NCBI RefSeq assembly: GCF_001278805.1
Contig: NZ_CP012602.1
Span: forward strand, 3,507,501-3,571,500
DNA length: 64,000 nt
Reading direction: 5' to 3'
From: Bacillus sp. FJAT-18017
GTDB lineage: Bacteria > Bacillota > Bacilli > Bacillales > Cytobacillaceae
Shown here: one piece after another, positions 1-7,514 of the stretch
Layout of the letters: every line of letters starts with the position of its first letter
How positions within the stretch are numbered: position 1 is the stretch's first letter
Position numbers and translations under genes: made by a program
The notes under the pieces: generated by a model
Databases searched by the model: none
The model's input: only the letters and a program-made list of their open reading frames with translations
Told to the model about the DNA's origin: nothing

Positions 1-620
1 GACGCGCGATCAGAAACGGCAAGGATATGATTTCAAAAGAAGATCTCGATTATGCTCTTGACCGTACAATACTAGGAAGCACATCCCGGGAATTGCAAGA
101 TGCAGACACTAAGCGCAGAGTTGCAATCCATGAGGCAGGCCATGCCATTGTAGCCGCAGTTACAAAACCAGGCTCAGTCCGGAAGGCGACCATAATCCCT
201 CGAGGTGAGGCATTGGGTTATGTTGCTCCAATCCCTAAAGAATTGCATCTTTCCACAACCAGCGACCTGCTTGACCGGATTGCGATGATTCTTGCTGGCG
301 GTGTTGCAGAAAGAATGTATCTTGGGGAACACAGTATCGGAGTATCCGGTGATGTCCAGCAGGCAAAGAATATCATTGAACAAATGGTTGAAACCGGTAT
401 GCTGCAGGATGGTTTCACTCTAACTTTTGTTAAGGCAGAGAAAGAAACGAAAATGCAGGAGCTCTTCCAAAGAGGTCTTGAAATGTCACAGTCCATTATC
501 AGCGCACATTCAGAAGCATATGAGCAATTGGTAGAGGCTTTGTTGAAAAAAGAAACACTCGAAGGTTCTGAAGTAGATGCAATTATTGCTGCAGAAAGCA
601 AAGATGCTGTTTTAGCTTAA
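1..620 (+). CDS. FtsH-like AAA+ ATPase with M41 zinc protease domain (3' part only)
   Basis: The reading frame is open from the window edge (codons start at base 3), so the 5' part with the AAA+ Walker motifs lies outside. The visible part begins with the end of the AAA+ lid helix and continues into an M41 metalloprotease domain. The zinc-binding HEAGH motif is at bases 129-143. A further acidic ligand probably lies in 'SGDVQQA', at the position of FtsH 'SNDxxxA'. The domain ends with a helical C-terminus rich in Glu. FtsH-family enzymes degrade membrane or soluble substrates using ATP. The domain is more divergent than housekeeping FtsH, so this is probably an accessory FtsH-like protease. 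A weak hairpin follows the stop codon. Confidence 0.8.
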   Translation, partial: RAIRNGKDMISKEDLDYALDRTILGSTSRELQDADTKRRVAIHEAGHAIVAAVTKPGSVRKATIIPRGEALGYVAPIPKELHLSTTSDLLDRIAMILAGGVAERMYLGEHSIGVSGDVQQAKNIIEQMVETGMLQDGFTLTFVKAEKETKMQELFQRGLEMSQSIISAHSEAYEQLVEALLKKETLEGSEVDAIIAAESKDAVLA

Positions 621-639
621 TTTATAAAGACCATGTTTT

Positions 640-670
640 AGCCGGTTCCGAGTGGAGCCGGCTATTTGTA
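640..670 (+). terminator. Weak intrinsic terminator after the FtsH-like gene
   Basis: A hairpin with AGCCGG / CCGGCT arms (640-645 and 658-663) is followed by a T-rich but interrupted tract. It lies 20 bases after the stop codon. Confidence 0.5.
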
Positions 671-760
671 TTTGCCTTCCTGCAATATACAAGTTTAAAT
701 TAACAGAAGGAGTGGAAAATTACCTAAAGCAGTAGTTTTTTAGGAAAGAGGGGAAACCGA

Positions 761-1192
761 ATGGATAACAAGTTTGAAAGTGAACAGAAAAAGTATGAAG
801 GACGAGCCCAAAAGTACATTGACAACCCAAAGGAAACAGAGTCCCTTTTAAAAAAGGCATTTGGAAAAGCCGAAAGCAATAAAGGCTCTCTCGGTGAAGC
901 ATGGCATAAGCTTCAGCTTTTGTTCGAAATGGTTCGGTCCTGGTCAAAAGGAGAATACAAGAACGTTTCACGAGGAACCATTCTTGCGGTCATCGGTGCG
1001 ATTATTTATTTCGTTTCTCCGATTGATCTTGTACCTGATTTTATCGTCGGTTTAGGGATTCTTGATGACGCTGCTATCATTGCCTTTACTTGGAAAAAGC
1101 TGACCAAGGAAATCGAAGAATTCAGTGTTTGGAAAAATACAATTGAAACAACTGAAATTGAGACATCCGAGTATGAAAGACCTCTTGTATAA
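761..1192 (+). CDS. YkvA-family protein (DUF1232)
   Basis: A 143-residue protein. Its first half is charged and helical. The second half has the DUF1232 signature, a hydrophobic segment followed by 'SPIDLVPDFI' and 'LDDAAII' (about residues 70-110). The family (B. subtilis YkvA) is membrane-associated, with two short hydrophobic helices around the S-P-I-D-L-P-D motif; its biochemical role is unknown. Translation probably starts at the ATG at 761, after an AGAGGGGA-type site. A strong terminator follows, so the gene is monocistronic. Confidence 0.8.
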   Translation: MDNKFESEQKKYEGRAQKYIDNPKETESLLKKAFGKAESNKGSLGEAWHKLQLLFEMVRSWSKGEYKNVSRGTILAVIGAIIYFVSPIDLVPDFIVGLGILDDAAIIAFTWKKLTKEIEEFSVWKNTIETTEIETSEYERPLV

Positions 1193-1230
1193 CATCTAAA
1201 AATGAGTTTCGTGCCACCTTATATTTTTGT

Positions 1231-1257
1231 CCGGGCTTTAAGTAAGCCCGGTTTTTT
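1231..1257 (+). terminator. Intrinsic terminator after the ykvA-like gene
   Basis: Perfect 8-bp stem CCGGGCTT / AAGCCCGG with a 5-base loop, then TTTTTT. Confidence 0.9.
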
Positions 1258-1281
1258 CATTTTTTCTTTATGTGAGAACAT

Positions 1282-1313
1282 AAAAAAACCCTATCCATTT
1301 TTCAGGATAAGGG
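1282..1313 (-). terminator. Intrinsic terminator of the SleB-type hydrolase gene
   Basis: On the minus strand a CCCTTATCC / GGATAGGG stem is followed by seven T residues. It lies just downstream of the hydrolase stop codon. Confidence 0.8.
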
Positions 1314-1341
1314 AATATGAATTGCGTTCAAGAACGTGTGT

Positions 1342-1893
1342 CTAAATGGAAAAGTTGTGTTCACCAATCTTTTCAATGACAGGACGTGTGCGAATCCAAG
1401 TGTCTGTAGCAATTTCAGGATTATAGAAAAACAACGCTTCCGTTACCTTTTCATCGGGAGCAAGAGCCTCTTCAACAGCTTCTTTTGCTTCATTCCCAGC
1501 AGGTTTGTTAATTTCCCCGTTCGCAACTGGATCAAATTGCCGTTTTTGATAAATTACATCTTTCACGGTATCAGGAAACTGCCCATCCTCAACTCTGTTT
1601 AAAACAACCTCAGCAACTGCGACTTTCCCTTTGAAAGGTTCTCCTTTTGCTTCGGCATGGACAAGTCTTGCTAACAGTTCTTTCTCTTCTTTTGTTAATT
1701 TAGGACTTTCTTCTTTTGGTTGTTCTTCTTTTATCGGTGTATCCTTTTTAACGATATTTATTTTTCTCTCTTTTGCCGGTTCAAATGTGCTGCCATTTTT
1801 TTCTTGAGTTATGGATTTTGCTGAAAGCGACCCTGGGATGGCAAGCATGAGCAACATGGCCGGCATAAGAAGCAATGACGCAGGTTTCTGCAT
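1342..1893 (-). CDS. Secreted SleB/CwlJ-type cell-wall hydrolase (YkvT-like)
   Basis: A protein of about 183 residues. An N-terminal signal peptide ends near 'GSLSAKS' and is followed by a Lys/Glu-rich linker. The C-terminal Hydrolase_2 domain is that of SleB and CwlJ; the 'LARLVHAEAKGEPFKGKVAV' region carries the conserved catalytic Glu, with 'VLNRV' and 'FYNPEIA' further on. Such enzymes cleave peptidoglycan (lytic transglycosylase-like) in cortex or cell wall. B. subtilis YkvT has the same layout. I chose the ATG at 1893 because GGAGG lies 8 bases upstream; a TTG and an ATG further upstream overlap that site. The N-terminal peptidoglycan-binding repeat of SleB is absent. Confidence 0.8.
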   Translation of the reverse strand: MQKPASLLLMPAMLLMLAIPGSLSAKSITQEKNGSTFEPAKERKINIVKKDTPIKEEQPKEESPKLTKEEKELLARLVHAEAKGEPFKGKVAVAEVVLNRVEDGQFPDTVKDVIYQKRQFDPVANGEINKPAGNEAKEAVEEALAPDEKVTEALFFYNPEIATDTWIRTRPVIEKIGEHNFSI

Positions 1894-2024
1894 TCTCATC
1901 TCCTCCAATTCCCTTTTTTTCAGTTCTTAACTAGGCTAACATGAATAGGAGTAGAAAATCACTCACAAAAACCTTCCATGGAAAGTGTGGGAGTTCTTAC
2001 CATACTTTTGCTTTCAATAAATGA

Positions 2025-2044
2025 AACCCGGCAGTTGCCGGGTT
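2025..2044 (-). terminator. Terminator of the sugar ABC transporter operon
   Basis: A 9-bp stem AACCCGGCA / TGCCGGGTT lies immediately downstream of the last permease gene. The following tract on the minus strand is T-rich (TTTCATTTATT). Confidence 0.7.
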
Positions 2045-2056
2045 CCATCCCTAAAA

Positions 2057-2926
2057 TCAACCCTTTGTTCCTGATGAGATATTCGATCCCTCAATAAAAT
2101 AGCGCTGAAACAGGAAGAATATCAATACAATCGGTAACAGTACCATGACTGACATTGCCATCAAATAATGCCACTGTGTCTGGACAGTGCCTTTAAAGGT
2201 TTGCAAGCCAATTTGCAAGGTATAGAGCCTTTCATCATTAATATAAAGGAGTGGCCCTAATAAATCGTTCCACGCTCCTGTAAAGTTAAAAATAGCTACT
2301 GTCATCAACGCAGGCTTGGTCAGCGGTACCATGATATGCCACCATATCTGCAAGTGATTCGCCCCATCCAGTATTGCAGCTTCAATAAGCGAATTTGGAA
2401 TGGTCATCATAAACTGCCGGAGCAAAAAAATGAAAAAAGCACTGCCAAGGAATGCTGGTACTATTAAAGGCAAGTACGTATTCAACCAGCCGAGCTTCGA
2501 GAAAAGGATATACTGAGGAACCATTGTCACAAACCCTGGAATCAGCATTGTCGATAGGACGATGACAAACAATGCATTACGCCCTTTAAATCGAATTTTA
2601 GCAAACGCATAAGCAACAAGGGAATTAACCAGTACTGCCCCAATCGTCCCAATCACAGCTATAAACATTGTATTCATAGCCCAGCGTGTAAATGGTGCTG
2701 TTTTCCAGGCATCAACATAATTTTCAAAATGAAATTCGTTTGGAATGAACGTTGGCGGGTATTGGGCTATTTCAGCTGGAGATTTTAATGATGTCGAAAC
2801 CATCCACCATAACGGTAAAAGAAGGACAATGCTCCCAGCAATCAGAATAAGCGTAATAGTCCAGGATTTAAGGTTCCGTTTGAATTTTCTTGTTTCATAA
2901 AACTTAGGGGCGGTATACTCACTCAT
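2057..2926 (-). CDS. Carbohydrate ABC transporter permease, MalG type
   Basis: A 289-residue inner-membrane protein with six predicted membrane segments. The EAA loop that contacts the ATPase is seen as 'EAAILDGANHLQIWWHIMVP' (about residues 182-201). It belongs to the MalG/UgpE half of CUT1-type sugar importers and would pair with the upstream MalF-type permease. Its start overlaps the upstream stop codon by ATGA, showing translational coupling. The operon encodes no ATPase. In Bacillus, CUT1 importers commonly share the MsmX-type ATPase encoded elsewhere (family knowledge). The substrate is not predictable from sequence alone. Confidence 0.9.
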   Translation of the reverse strand: MSEYTAPKFYETRKFKRNLKSWTITLILIAGSIVLLLPLWWMVSTSLKSPAEIAQYPPTFIPNEFHFENYVDAWKTAPFTRWAMNTMFIAVIGTIGAVLVNSLVAYAFAKIRFKGRNALFVIVLSTMLIPGFVTMVPQYILFSKLGWLNTYLPLIVPAFLGSAFFIFLLRQFMMTIPNSLIEAAILDGANHLQIWWHIMVPLTKPALMTVAIFNFTGAWNDLLGPLLYINDERLYTLQIGLQTFKGTVQTQWHYLMAMSVMVLLPIVLIFFLFQRYFIEGSNISSGTKG

Positions 2927-3942
2927 TTATTATCTCCCCCTTCATAATACACCCAGCGTTTTCCAATTTTCATATTTAAGACAGTCAAAACCATTACGAT
3001 GATAAACAACAGCCATGCCATTGCCGATGCATACCCCATATCAAACAATTCAAATGCATTGTTCCACATATGAAGATTGTAAAATAACAGTGAGTTTGCA
3101 GGTCTTCCACTGCCTTCTTCACTCATGACATAGGCTTCCTGGAATATTTGGAATGCCCCTATTGTACTAGTAATCACATCGAAAAAGATGATAGGGGAAA
3201 TCATAGGAAGGGTAATATTGTAGAACTTCTGTAAGCCCGTTGCCCCTTCTATATCTGCTGCTTCGTACATTTCTTTTGAAACTCCCTGGAGACTTGCGAG
3301 ATATAAGAGCATCCCGCCGCCTACACTCCACAGTTTCATCAAGATTAATCCTGGCTTTGTCCACTCTGGGTCAAAAAGCCAGGCGGGACCATCGATACCA
3401 AACCAGCCAAGGAATGTATTGACAAGGCCTGTCGAAGGGCTAAGCAGCTGCATCCATAAGAAATAAACCGCCACACCCGAAAGTATTGCGGGAAGATAAT
3501 AAATCGTCCTGAATATTTTCATTCCAAGTATCTTTTGGTTTAACAACAATGCAATCAAAATTGCCCCTACAGTCGTAAGCGGCACTGAAAAAGCAACATA
3601 ATAGAGAGTGTTCCATAGCGATGTCCAAAACAAATTGTCGATAGTGAACATCCGAACGAAATTATCCATTCCAATAAAATTCATCTTAGATGTAATATTA
3701 TAATCCGTGAAGCTGGCAGCAAGTGAAAACAGCAGTGGTCCCGCTGTCAGGCATATAAATCCTATAATCCAGGGACTGATGAACAAATAGCCCCAAATAT
3801 TTTCTTTAAACTCCCGAGTTATCTTTTTGTTTGGAGTTTTCATATCCGCAGCTGCGCTTGGAGTTTTACTCTTTTTCGCAGATACGCTGCTTACCCCTGA
3901 CTCTTCCGGGAGTGCTACTTCTGCAGATTGAGCTGATTTCAT
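2923..3942 (-). CDS. Carbohydrate ABC transporter permease, MalF type
   Basis: A 339-residue membrane protein. A hydrophilic N-terminus of about 45 residues (Ser/Ala/Lys-rich) is followed by about six membrane segments. The EAA loop is 'EAADIEGATGLQKFYNITLP'. It is the MalF/UgpA-type partner of the downstream permease and receives substrate from the binding lipoprotein encoded upstream. The start is supported by an AAGGGGG site 6 bases before the ATG. It is co-transcribed with the neighbours on both sides, and its stop codon overlaps the start of the next gene. Confidence 0.9.
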   Translation of the reverse strand: MKSAQSAEVALPEESGVSSVSAKKSKTPSAAADMKTPNKKITREFKENIWGYLFISPWIIGFICLTAGPLLFSLAASFTDYNITSKMNFIGMDNFVRMFTIDNLFWTSLWNTLYYVAFSVPLTTVGAILIALLLNQKILGMKIFRTIYYLPAILSGVAVYFLWMQLLSPSTGLVNTFLGWFGIDGPAWLFDPEWTKPGLILMKLWSVGGGMLLYLASLQGVSKEMYEAADIEGATGLQKFYNITLPMISPIIFFDVITSTIGAFQIFQEAYVMSEEGSGRPANSLLFYNLHMWNNAFELFDMGYASAMAWLLFIIVMVLTVLNMKIGKRWVYYEGGDNK

Positions 3943-3980
3943 TTCAATCCCCCTTTTTACGTACTATATAAAAGAGAGAT

Positions 3981-3997
3981 GGATGGCATAGCCATCC
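3981..3997 (-). other. Hairpin between binding-protein and permease genes
   Basis: A perfect 7-bp stem GGATGGC / GCCATCC without a following T-run lies in the 114-base gap between the binding-protein gene and the first permease gene. Such intercistronic hairpins often protect the 3' end of the binding-protein message and raise its level over the permeases. That role is inferred here. Confidence 0.5.
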
Positions 3998-4056
3998 TTC
4001 CCTCCTTTTTAGTTAAAGCCAGCTTCAACGGCTAGCGTGTGCGCCTTTTGTTCTGG

Positions 4057-5349
4057 CTATTTTTTAATTTTCTTTACATCTGCTTCTGCTTTTTTCAAGG
4101 CCTCGGCAGGAGTTAACTTACCTGCAAAAACATTATCGACATGCGGATTGATTCTATTCTGATAGTCAGGATAATCCAGTGGCACCGGGAACATCTGAGT
4201 TGTTTCAAGGTTTTTCACTGTCATTTCGTATACCTCTTTGCCTTGTCCATCAAGTGACTCTGCTACAGCTTTAGCGGCTTCAATATTAGCAACGTTATCG
4301 AAATTCTTCTCGCCCCAATATTGCTGCGCGTCCTTGCTTGTCAGATATTTAATAAATTCTGCAGCTTCCTCGGGATTGTCGGATCCTTTAGGTATTTCTA
4401 CTACAAATCCGCCGCCATCCGCCCAATTCTTGCTCGATTCATCATAAGCAGGAATAGGCGCTACACCGAACTCCATATCTTTTCCGTAATCACGGAGTTG
4501 TGTATAGAATGTTCCGACCTCAACCATCATCGCGACTTTACCAGAAATGAACGGGTTCGCCTGCTCGCTTCCAAATTCAGCCTTGAAGGCTTGGACATTC
4601 TTTTCGCCATAGTGGTCCTGCCACTTTGTCAGCCATTCAAGTGCTTCAACCTTCTTTGGCGTATTGATGGCCAATTCGCCATTATCTATAAAACCTCTTC
4701 CACCATCAGCACTAACCATCCATGAATTAGCTCCAATGTTGCCCCAAAGTGGATAAAAGCCAAATCGATCAAATTTTTTCCCTTTCTTTACATCCAGCTT
4801 TTTCGCATATTCTTCAAGCTCTGCCCATGTTGTTGGCGGTTTATTAGGGTCAAGCCCAGCTTCCTTGAATAACTTTTTATTGTAGAATAAGAGCCTTGTA
4901 TCTGTATTGAATGGTACAGCATACGGCTTGCCTTTATATTCAACTGTTTCCCACAAATGCGGATAAAATTGATCCTTGAATGAATCATCCAGATATTTGC
5001 TCAAGTCTTCTGCTTGTTTATTTTCTGCGCGCTGTGCCACCGAGTTGATATCATTCACCACAACATCAGCAGGGTTTCCTGCTGCAACAGAAGCGAGGTT
5101 TTTTGTCCAAATGTCACCCCACGGCAGGAATGTATGCTTTACTTCAATTTTGTCCTGGGATTCATTAAAATCTTTTACTATTTTCTCTATAATCGGCCTG
5201 CGTGTTTCTGATCCCCAGAAGGTCCAGAAATCAATAACAACTTTACCATCCTTCGAATTTGCGGAGGTAGAGGCATTATCCCCGCTGCATCCCGCCAGTA
5301 CCCCTACTAGCAAAAGAACACTAAAAAACAAGTAAACTCCCTTTTTCAT
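4057..5349 (-). CDS. Extracellular sugar-binding lipoprotein of ABC importer
   Basis: A 430-residue lipoprotein. The signal peptide ends in lipobox 'LAGC' with the lipidated Cys at residue 21. Residues from about 35 form a family-1 extracellular solute-binding domain of the UgpB/MalE type, with typical blocks such as 'VVIDFWTFWGSE', 'GKPYAVPFNTDTRLLFYNK' and 'NPFISGKVAMMVEVG'. It captures a carbohydrate outside the membrane and delivers it to the two permeases. The ATG at 5349 is preferred because AGGAGGG lies 6 bases upstream; a longer N-terminal extension has no such site. It is the first gene of the operon. Confidence 0.9.
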   Translation of the reverse strand: MKKGVYLFFSVLLLVGVLAGCSGDNASTSANSKDGKVVIDFWTFWGSETRRPIIEKIVKDFNESQDKIEVKHTFLPWGDIWTKNLASVAAGNPADVVVNDINSVAQRAENKQAEDLSKYLDDSFKDQFYPHLWETVEYKGKPYAVPFNTDTRLLFYNKKLFKEAGLDPNKPPTTWAELEEYAKKLDVKKGKKFDRFGFYPLWGNIGANSWMVSADGGRGFIDNGELAINTPKKVEALEWLTKWQDHYGEKNVQAFKAEFGSEQANPFISGKVAMMVEVGTFYTQLRDYGKDMEFGVAPIPAYDESSKNWADGGGFVVEIPKGSDNPEEAAEFIKYLTSKDAQQYWGEKNFDNVANIEAAKAVAESLDGQGKEVYEMTVKNLETTQMFPVPLDYPDYQNRINPHVDNVFAGKLTPAEALKKAEADVKKIKK

Positions 5350-5382
5350 TGTTACCCTCCTGATAGTCATATAATAATACAC

Positions 5383-5660
5383 TCCATCTATTTACCCAGC
5401 TTCTCGTGGTGAAAACCTATTTCCCGACAATTCTTTTTTAAAAACGACAATTTTTATGAAAAGGTTGTTTCCTATGAACCAGTTTCTAGCCGAGAAGCTA
5501 AGAAAAACCGCATGCCTTCTCTATAGAGAACATAGTCGTTTTTTCAGGGGAAGAGGTAGTTTGCGAAAGCAGAGCCTGAAAAGGTAACAGAGAAGCCTTG
5601 TCAGCGGGCGAATATGTACAGTTTTTTTAACCGTTAATTAAGTTTTTTCTGAAAAAGAAA
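5383..5660. other. Intergenic stretch with several inverted repeats; no firm gene
   Basis: AGCTTCTCG (5399-5407) pairs with CGAGAAGCT (5491-5499). Further on, TTTTCAGG pairs with CCTGAAAA around a small GAAA-capped hairpin (TGC-GAAA-GCA), followed by AAGG / CCTT. On the plus strand there is also an ORF of 37 codons (5474-5587) encoding a basic peptide beginning MNQFLAEKLRK, with only a weak AAAGG site 9 bases upstream. On the minus strand this region is the 5' side of the sugar transporter operon. I cannot match it to a known riboswitch family. Confidence 0.3.
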
Positions 5661-5661
5661 T

Positions 5662-5690
5662 AGCCGGTCTCATAAGTTTGGAGACCGGCT
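5662..5690 (-). terminator. Terminator of the yjcZ-like pair
   Basis: A 9-bp stem AGCCGGTCT / AGACCGGCT. On the minus strand it is followed by ATTTCTTTTTC, 14 bases after the stop codon of the second small gene. Confidence 0.8.
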
Positions 5691-5703
5691 TTGTTGCAAT
5701 TAC

Positions 5704-5832
5704 TTAGTATTTAAAACACGCTGCTCCTACAATAATGAGCAAGATGAACAGGACAACAATCAAAGCGAAACCGCCATAACCACATCCGCCACCATATCCA
5801 TGACCATATCCGTATCCATAACCGTATGGCAT
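5704..5832 (-). CDS. YjcZ-family small sporulation membrane peptide
   Basis: 42 residues. The N-terminal half is a Gly/Tyr repeat ('[15 protein letters not shown]') and the C-terminal half is one hydrophobic segment ('[17 protein letters not shown]'). This is the hallmark of the YjcZ/YczN family of tiny spore-associated peptides. The start ATG at 5832 follows GGGGAGG with a spacing of about 6. It is 20 bases downstream of a paralogue and probably co-transcribed. The exact function of the family is unknown; members are made during sporulation. Confidence 0.8.
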   Translation of the reverse strand: MPYGYGYGYGHGYGGGCGYGGFALIVVLFILLIIVGAACFKY

Positions 5833-5852
5833 GTAAGAACCTCCCCTTTTAA

Positions 5853-5954
5853 TTAGTAACCGCCGTAGCCCCAGGAAGCCCCAATGATAACCAATAGAAT
5901 GAATAGTACAACAAGCAGGGCAAATCCGCCGCCGTAACCGCCAGTGCCTGACAT
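5853..5954 (-). CDS. YjcZ-family small sporulation membrane peptide
   Basis: 33 residues: a short 'SGTGGYGGG' head, the family's conserved hydrophobic segment '[18 protein letters not shown]' and a 'GYGGY' tail. The ATG at 5954 has GGAGG 9 bases upstream. An ATG at 5961 in another frame sits too close to that site. It is first of a tandem pair with the 42-residue paralogue, which suggests gene duplication. The residue pattern [13 protein letters not shown] is shared by both copies. Confidence 0.8.
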   Translation of the reverse strand: MSGTGGYGGGFALLVVLFILLVIIGASWGYGGY

Positions 5955-6121
5955 TAAACATTACCTCCTTTTGTTGAGTCCATATATCCTATTCAATGAC
6001 CTGAAAAAGTGCACTTACATTTTAATAAATGGGCTTATGCCCAAATAAAAGCACATTTGCGGCTTTTGGGCTTTACTCGTACGAGAACAAGGGATTCCGT
6101 GTGGATCTAGACAATTAGAAA

Positions 6122-6142
6122 AGGCCTGCTTTTCGCAGGCCT
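6122..6142 (-). terminator. Terminator of the AI-2E/YtvI-type gene
   Basis: Perfect 8-bp stem AGGCCTGC / GCAGGCCT with a 5-base loop. On the minus strand it is followed by TTTTCT, 7 bases after the stop codon. Confidence 0.85.
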
Positions 6143-6148
6143 ACTGGA

Positions 6149-7180
6149 TTATAATTTAAAATTCATTTTTATAACGTTCACTTTAATTAGCGTATTAAAA
6201 ACAATCACAATTGCTGGTCCCGCAAACAAGCCGATGAAGCCAAGTAGCTGGAATCCAATGTAGAGGCTGACTAGGGATGCCAGCGGGGAAATTCCAAGAT
6301 TGGTCGCATATACCTTCGGCTCGACAATCCTGCGGACAACGGTAATGATAAGGAACAGAATAATAAGACCGATACCAAGGAAATGATTATCCTGAATAAA
6401 TGAGATGACAGCCCATGGTACAAGGAAAGATCCAGTTCCGAGTATTGGCAGGATATCGACAATAACAATGAGTAAGGAAAGCAACGCAGTATACTTCACG
6501 TTTAGAATTGCCAGACCAATAAACGCCAGGACATATGTAATGAGACTTAGGAAAATCTGTGCCTTAATAAATCCTACCCCAGCTTTCGTAAGCTGAAAGA
6601 GGACAATCGATACCTTATTTTTTGTTTCTTCCCTTAGATGGCTTTTTATTGAAGCCTTAATGGAAGGAAGCTCCAGGCTAATCAAGAACAATGCAACCAG
6701 GTAAATGAGGAATTCTATCAGGAAGCCCGGAATTGCGGTCAGGAATCCGAATAGGAATTGAACAATGCTCTGTACAAACTGGTCTAAAGCCGTGACTGAT
6801 TCTTCTATTGTCTTTTCTACAGATGATATTACATCTGGAGGTAATGTCTCTGCATACGATTCCCAACGTTTAATTAACGGTTTTATTCCCGTAGCATATA
6901 AGTCTTTGACAAAGGTTGGTGTACTTTCAGACAGTTTTATGACCTGCTGGAACAAAATCAGGAAAAGATTGTATCCTATCACAACAATTATCAACAAAAA
7001 CGACAGGAATGAGGCTATTACCGCCTTAACCCGGCTCAATTTAAGCTTGCGTTGGAAATAGTTGACTAGCCCCTCAAGCATGACTGCGGTAACCAGTGCA
7101 AAGATGAACGGCAGGCTATATGGCAAGAAAATGATAAACAACACTAGCAAAAACGCGGGCATAATCCACTTTTTCCACAT
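6149..7180 (-). CDS. AI-2E family transporter (UPF0118), YtvI-like membrane protein
   Basis: A 343-residue integral membrane protein with about seven or eight hydrophobic segments and the family layout: two N-terminal segments, a central soluble stretch (about residues 80-130), then 'LPILGTGSFLVPWAVISFIQ' and a C-terminal block ending 'LFAGPAIVIVFNTLIKV'. Members include E. coli TqsA and B. subtilis YtvI and YueF. They export small molecules or ions, and YtvI is linked to sporulation. The ATG at 7180 is preferred because GGGAGAGAG precedes it. Assignment to the YtvI subgroup is tentative. Confidence 0.8.
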   Translation of the reverse strand: MWKKWIMPAFLLVLFIIFLPYSLPFIFALVTAVMLEGLVNYFQRKLKLSRVKAVIASFLSFLLIIVVIGYNLFLILFQQVIKLSESTPTFVKDLYATGIKPLIKRWESYAETLPPDVISSVEKTIEESVTALDQFVQSIVQFLFGFLTAIPGFLIEFLIYLVALFLISLELPSIKASIKSHLREETKNKVSIVLFQLTKAGVGFIKAQIFLSLITYVLAFIGLAILNVKYTALLSLLIVIVDILPILGTGSFLVPWAVISFIQDNHFLGIGLIILFLIITVVRRIVEPKVYATNLGISPLASLVSLYIGFQLLGFIGLFAGPAIVIVFNTLIKVNVIKMNFKL

Positions 7181-7195
7181 ATTACTCTCTCCCAA

Positions 7196-7475
7196 GGAAA
7201 ATTAAAAAAGCATATAACGCACATTATCTAATTATACCTTTTAAACAGTGGCAATGCTAAGCTTTTATAAAAAAAGAATCGTTCGCCGCTTTACAACCTG
7301 TATCCCCAATTAAAAATTAAAGAGACTGGCGAAGGGCTAATGAATTTAAAATCTCCCACAATTAATTGTTTGGGCAAAAACCGCCTTCCTTAACTTCCTG
7401 CTAATTTCTTACTTCCGAGGCTTTTTATGCAGAGTTAGTGACGGAGGTTTCCCCCTCCATGTCAACCCTTAAAAA
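7196..7475. other. Intergenic stretch without recognised features
   Basis: About 280 bases between the convergent tail of the cyanophycin operon and the promoter side of the AI-2E-type gene. I see no ORF with a good ribosome-binding site and no clear structured element apart from the terminator that follows. Confidence 0.4.
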
Positions 7476-7509
7476 CAAAAAAAGGGTCCCAAAGTTTCCT
7501 CCGGGACAC
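7476..7509 (-). terminator. Terminator of the cyanophycin operon
   Basis: On the minus strand a GTCCC / GGGAC stem with a 12-base loop is followed by CCTTTTTTT, directly after the cyanophycin synthetase stop codon. Confidence 0.75.
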
Positions 7510-7514
7510 TATTA

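Noticed and set aside
5383..5660. Lysine, c-di-GMP or other known riboswitch
   Set aside because: I compared the segment from memory with common riboswitch consensus blocks and found no convincing match; only local hairpins remain.
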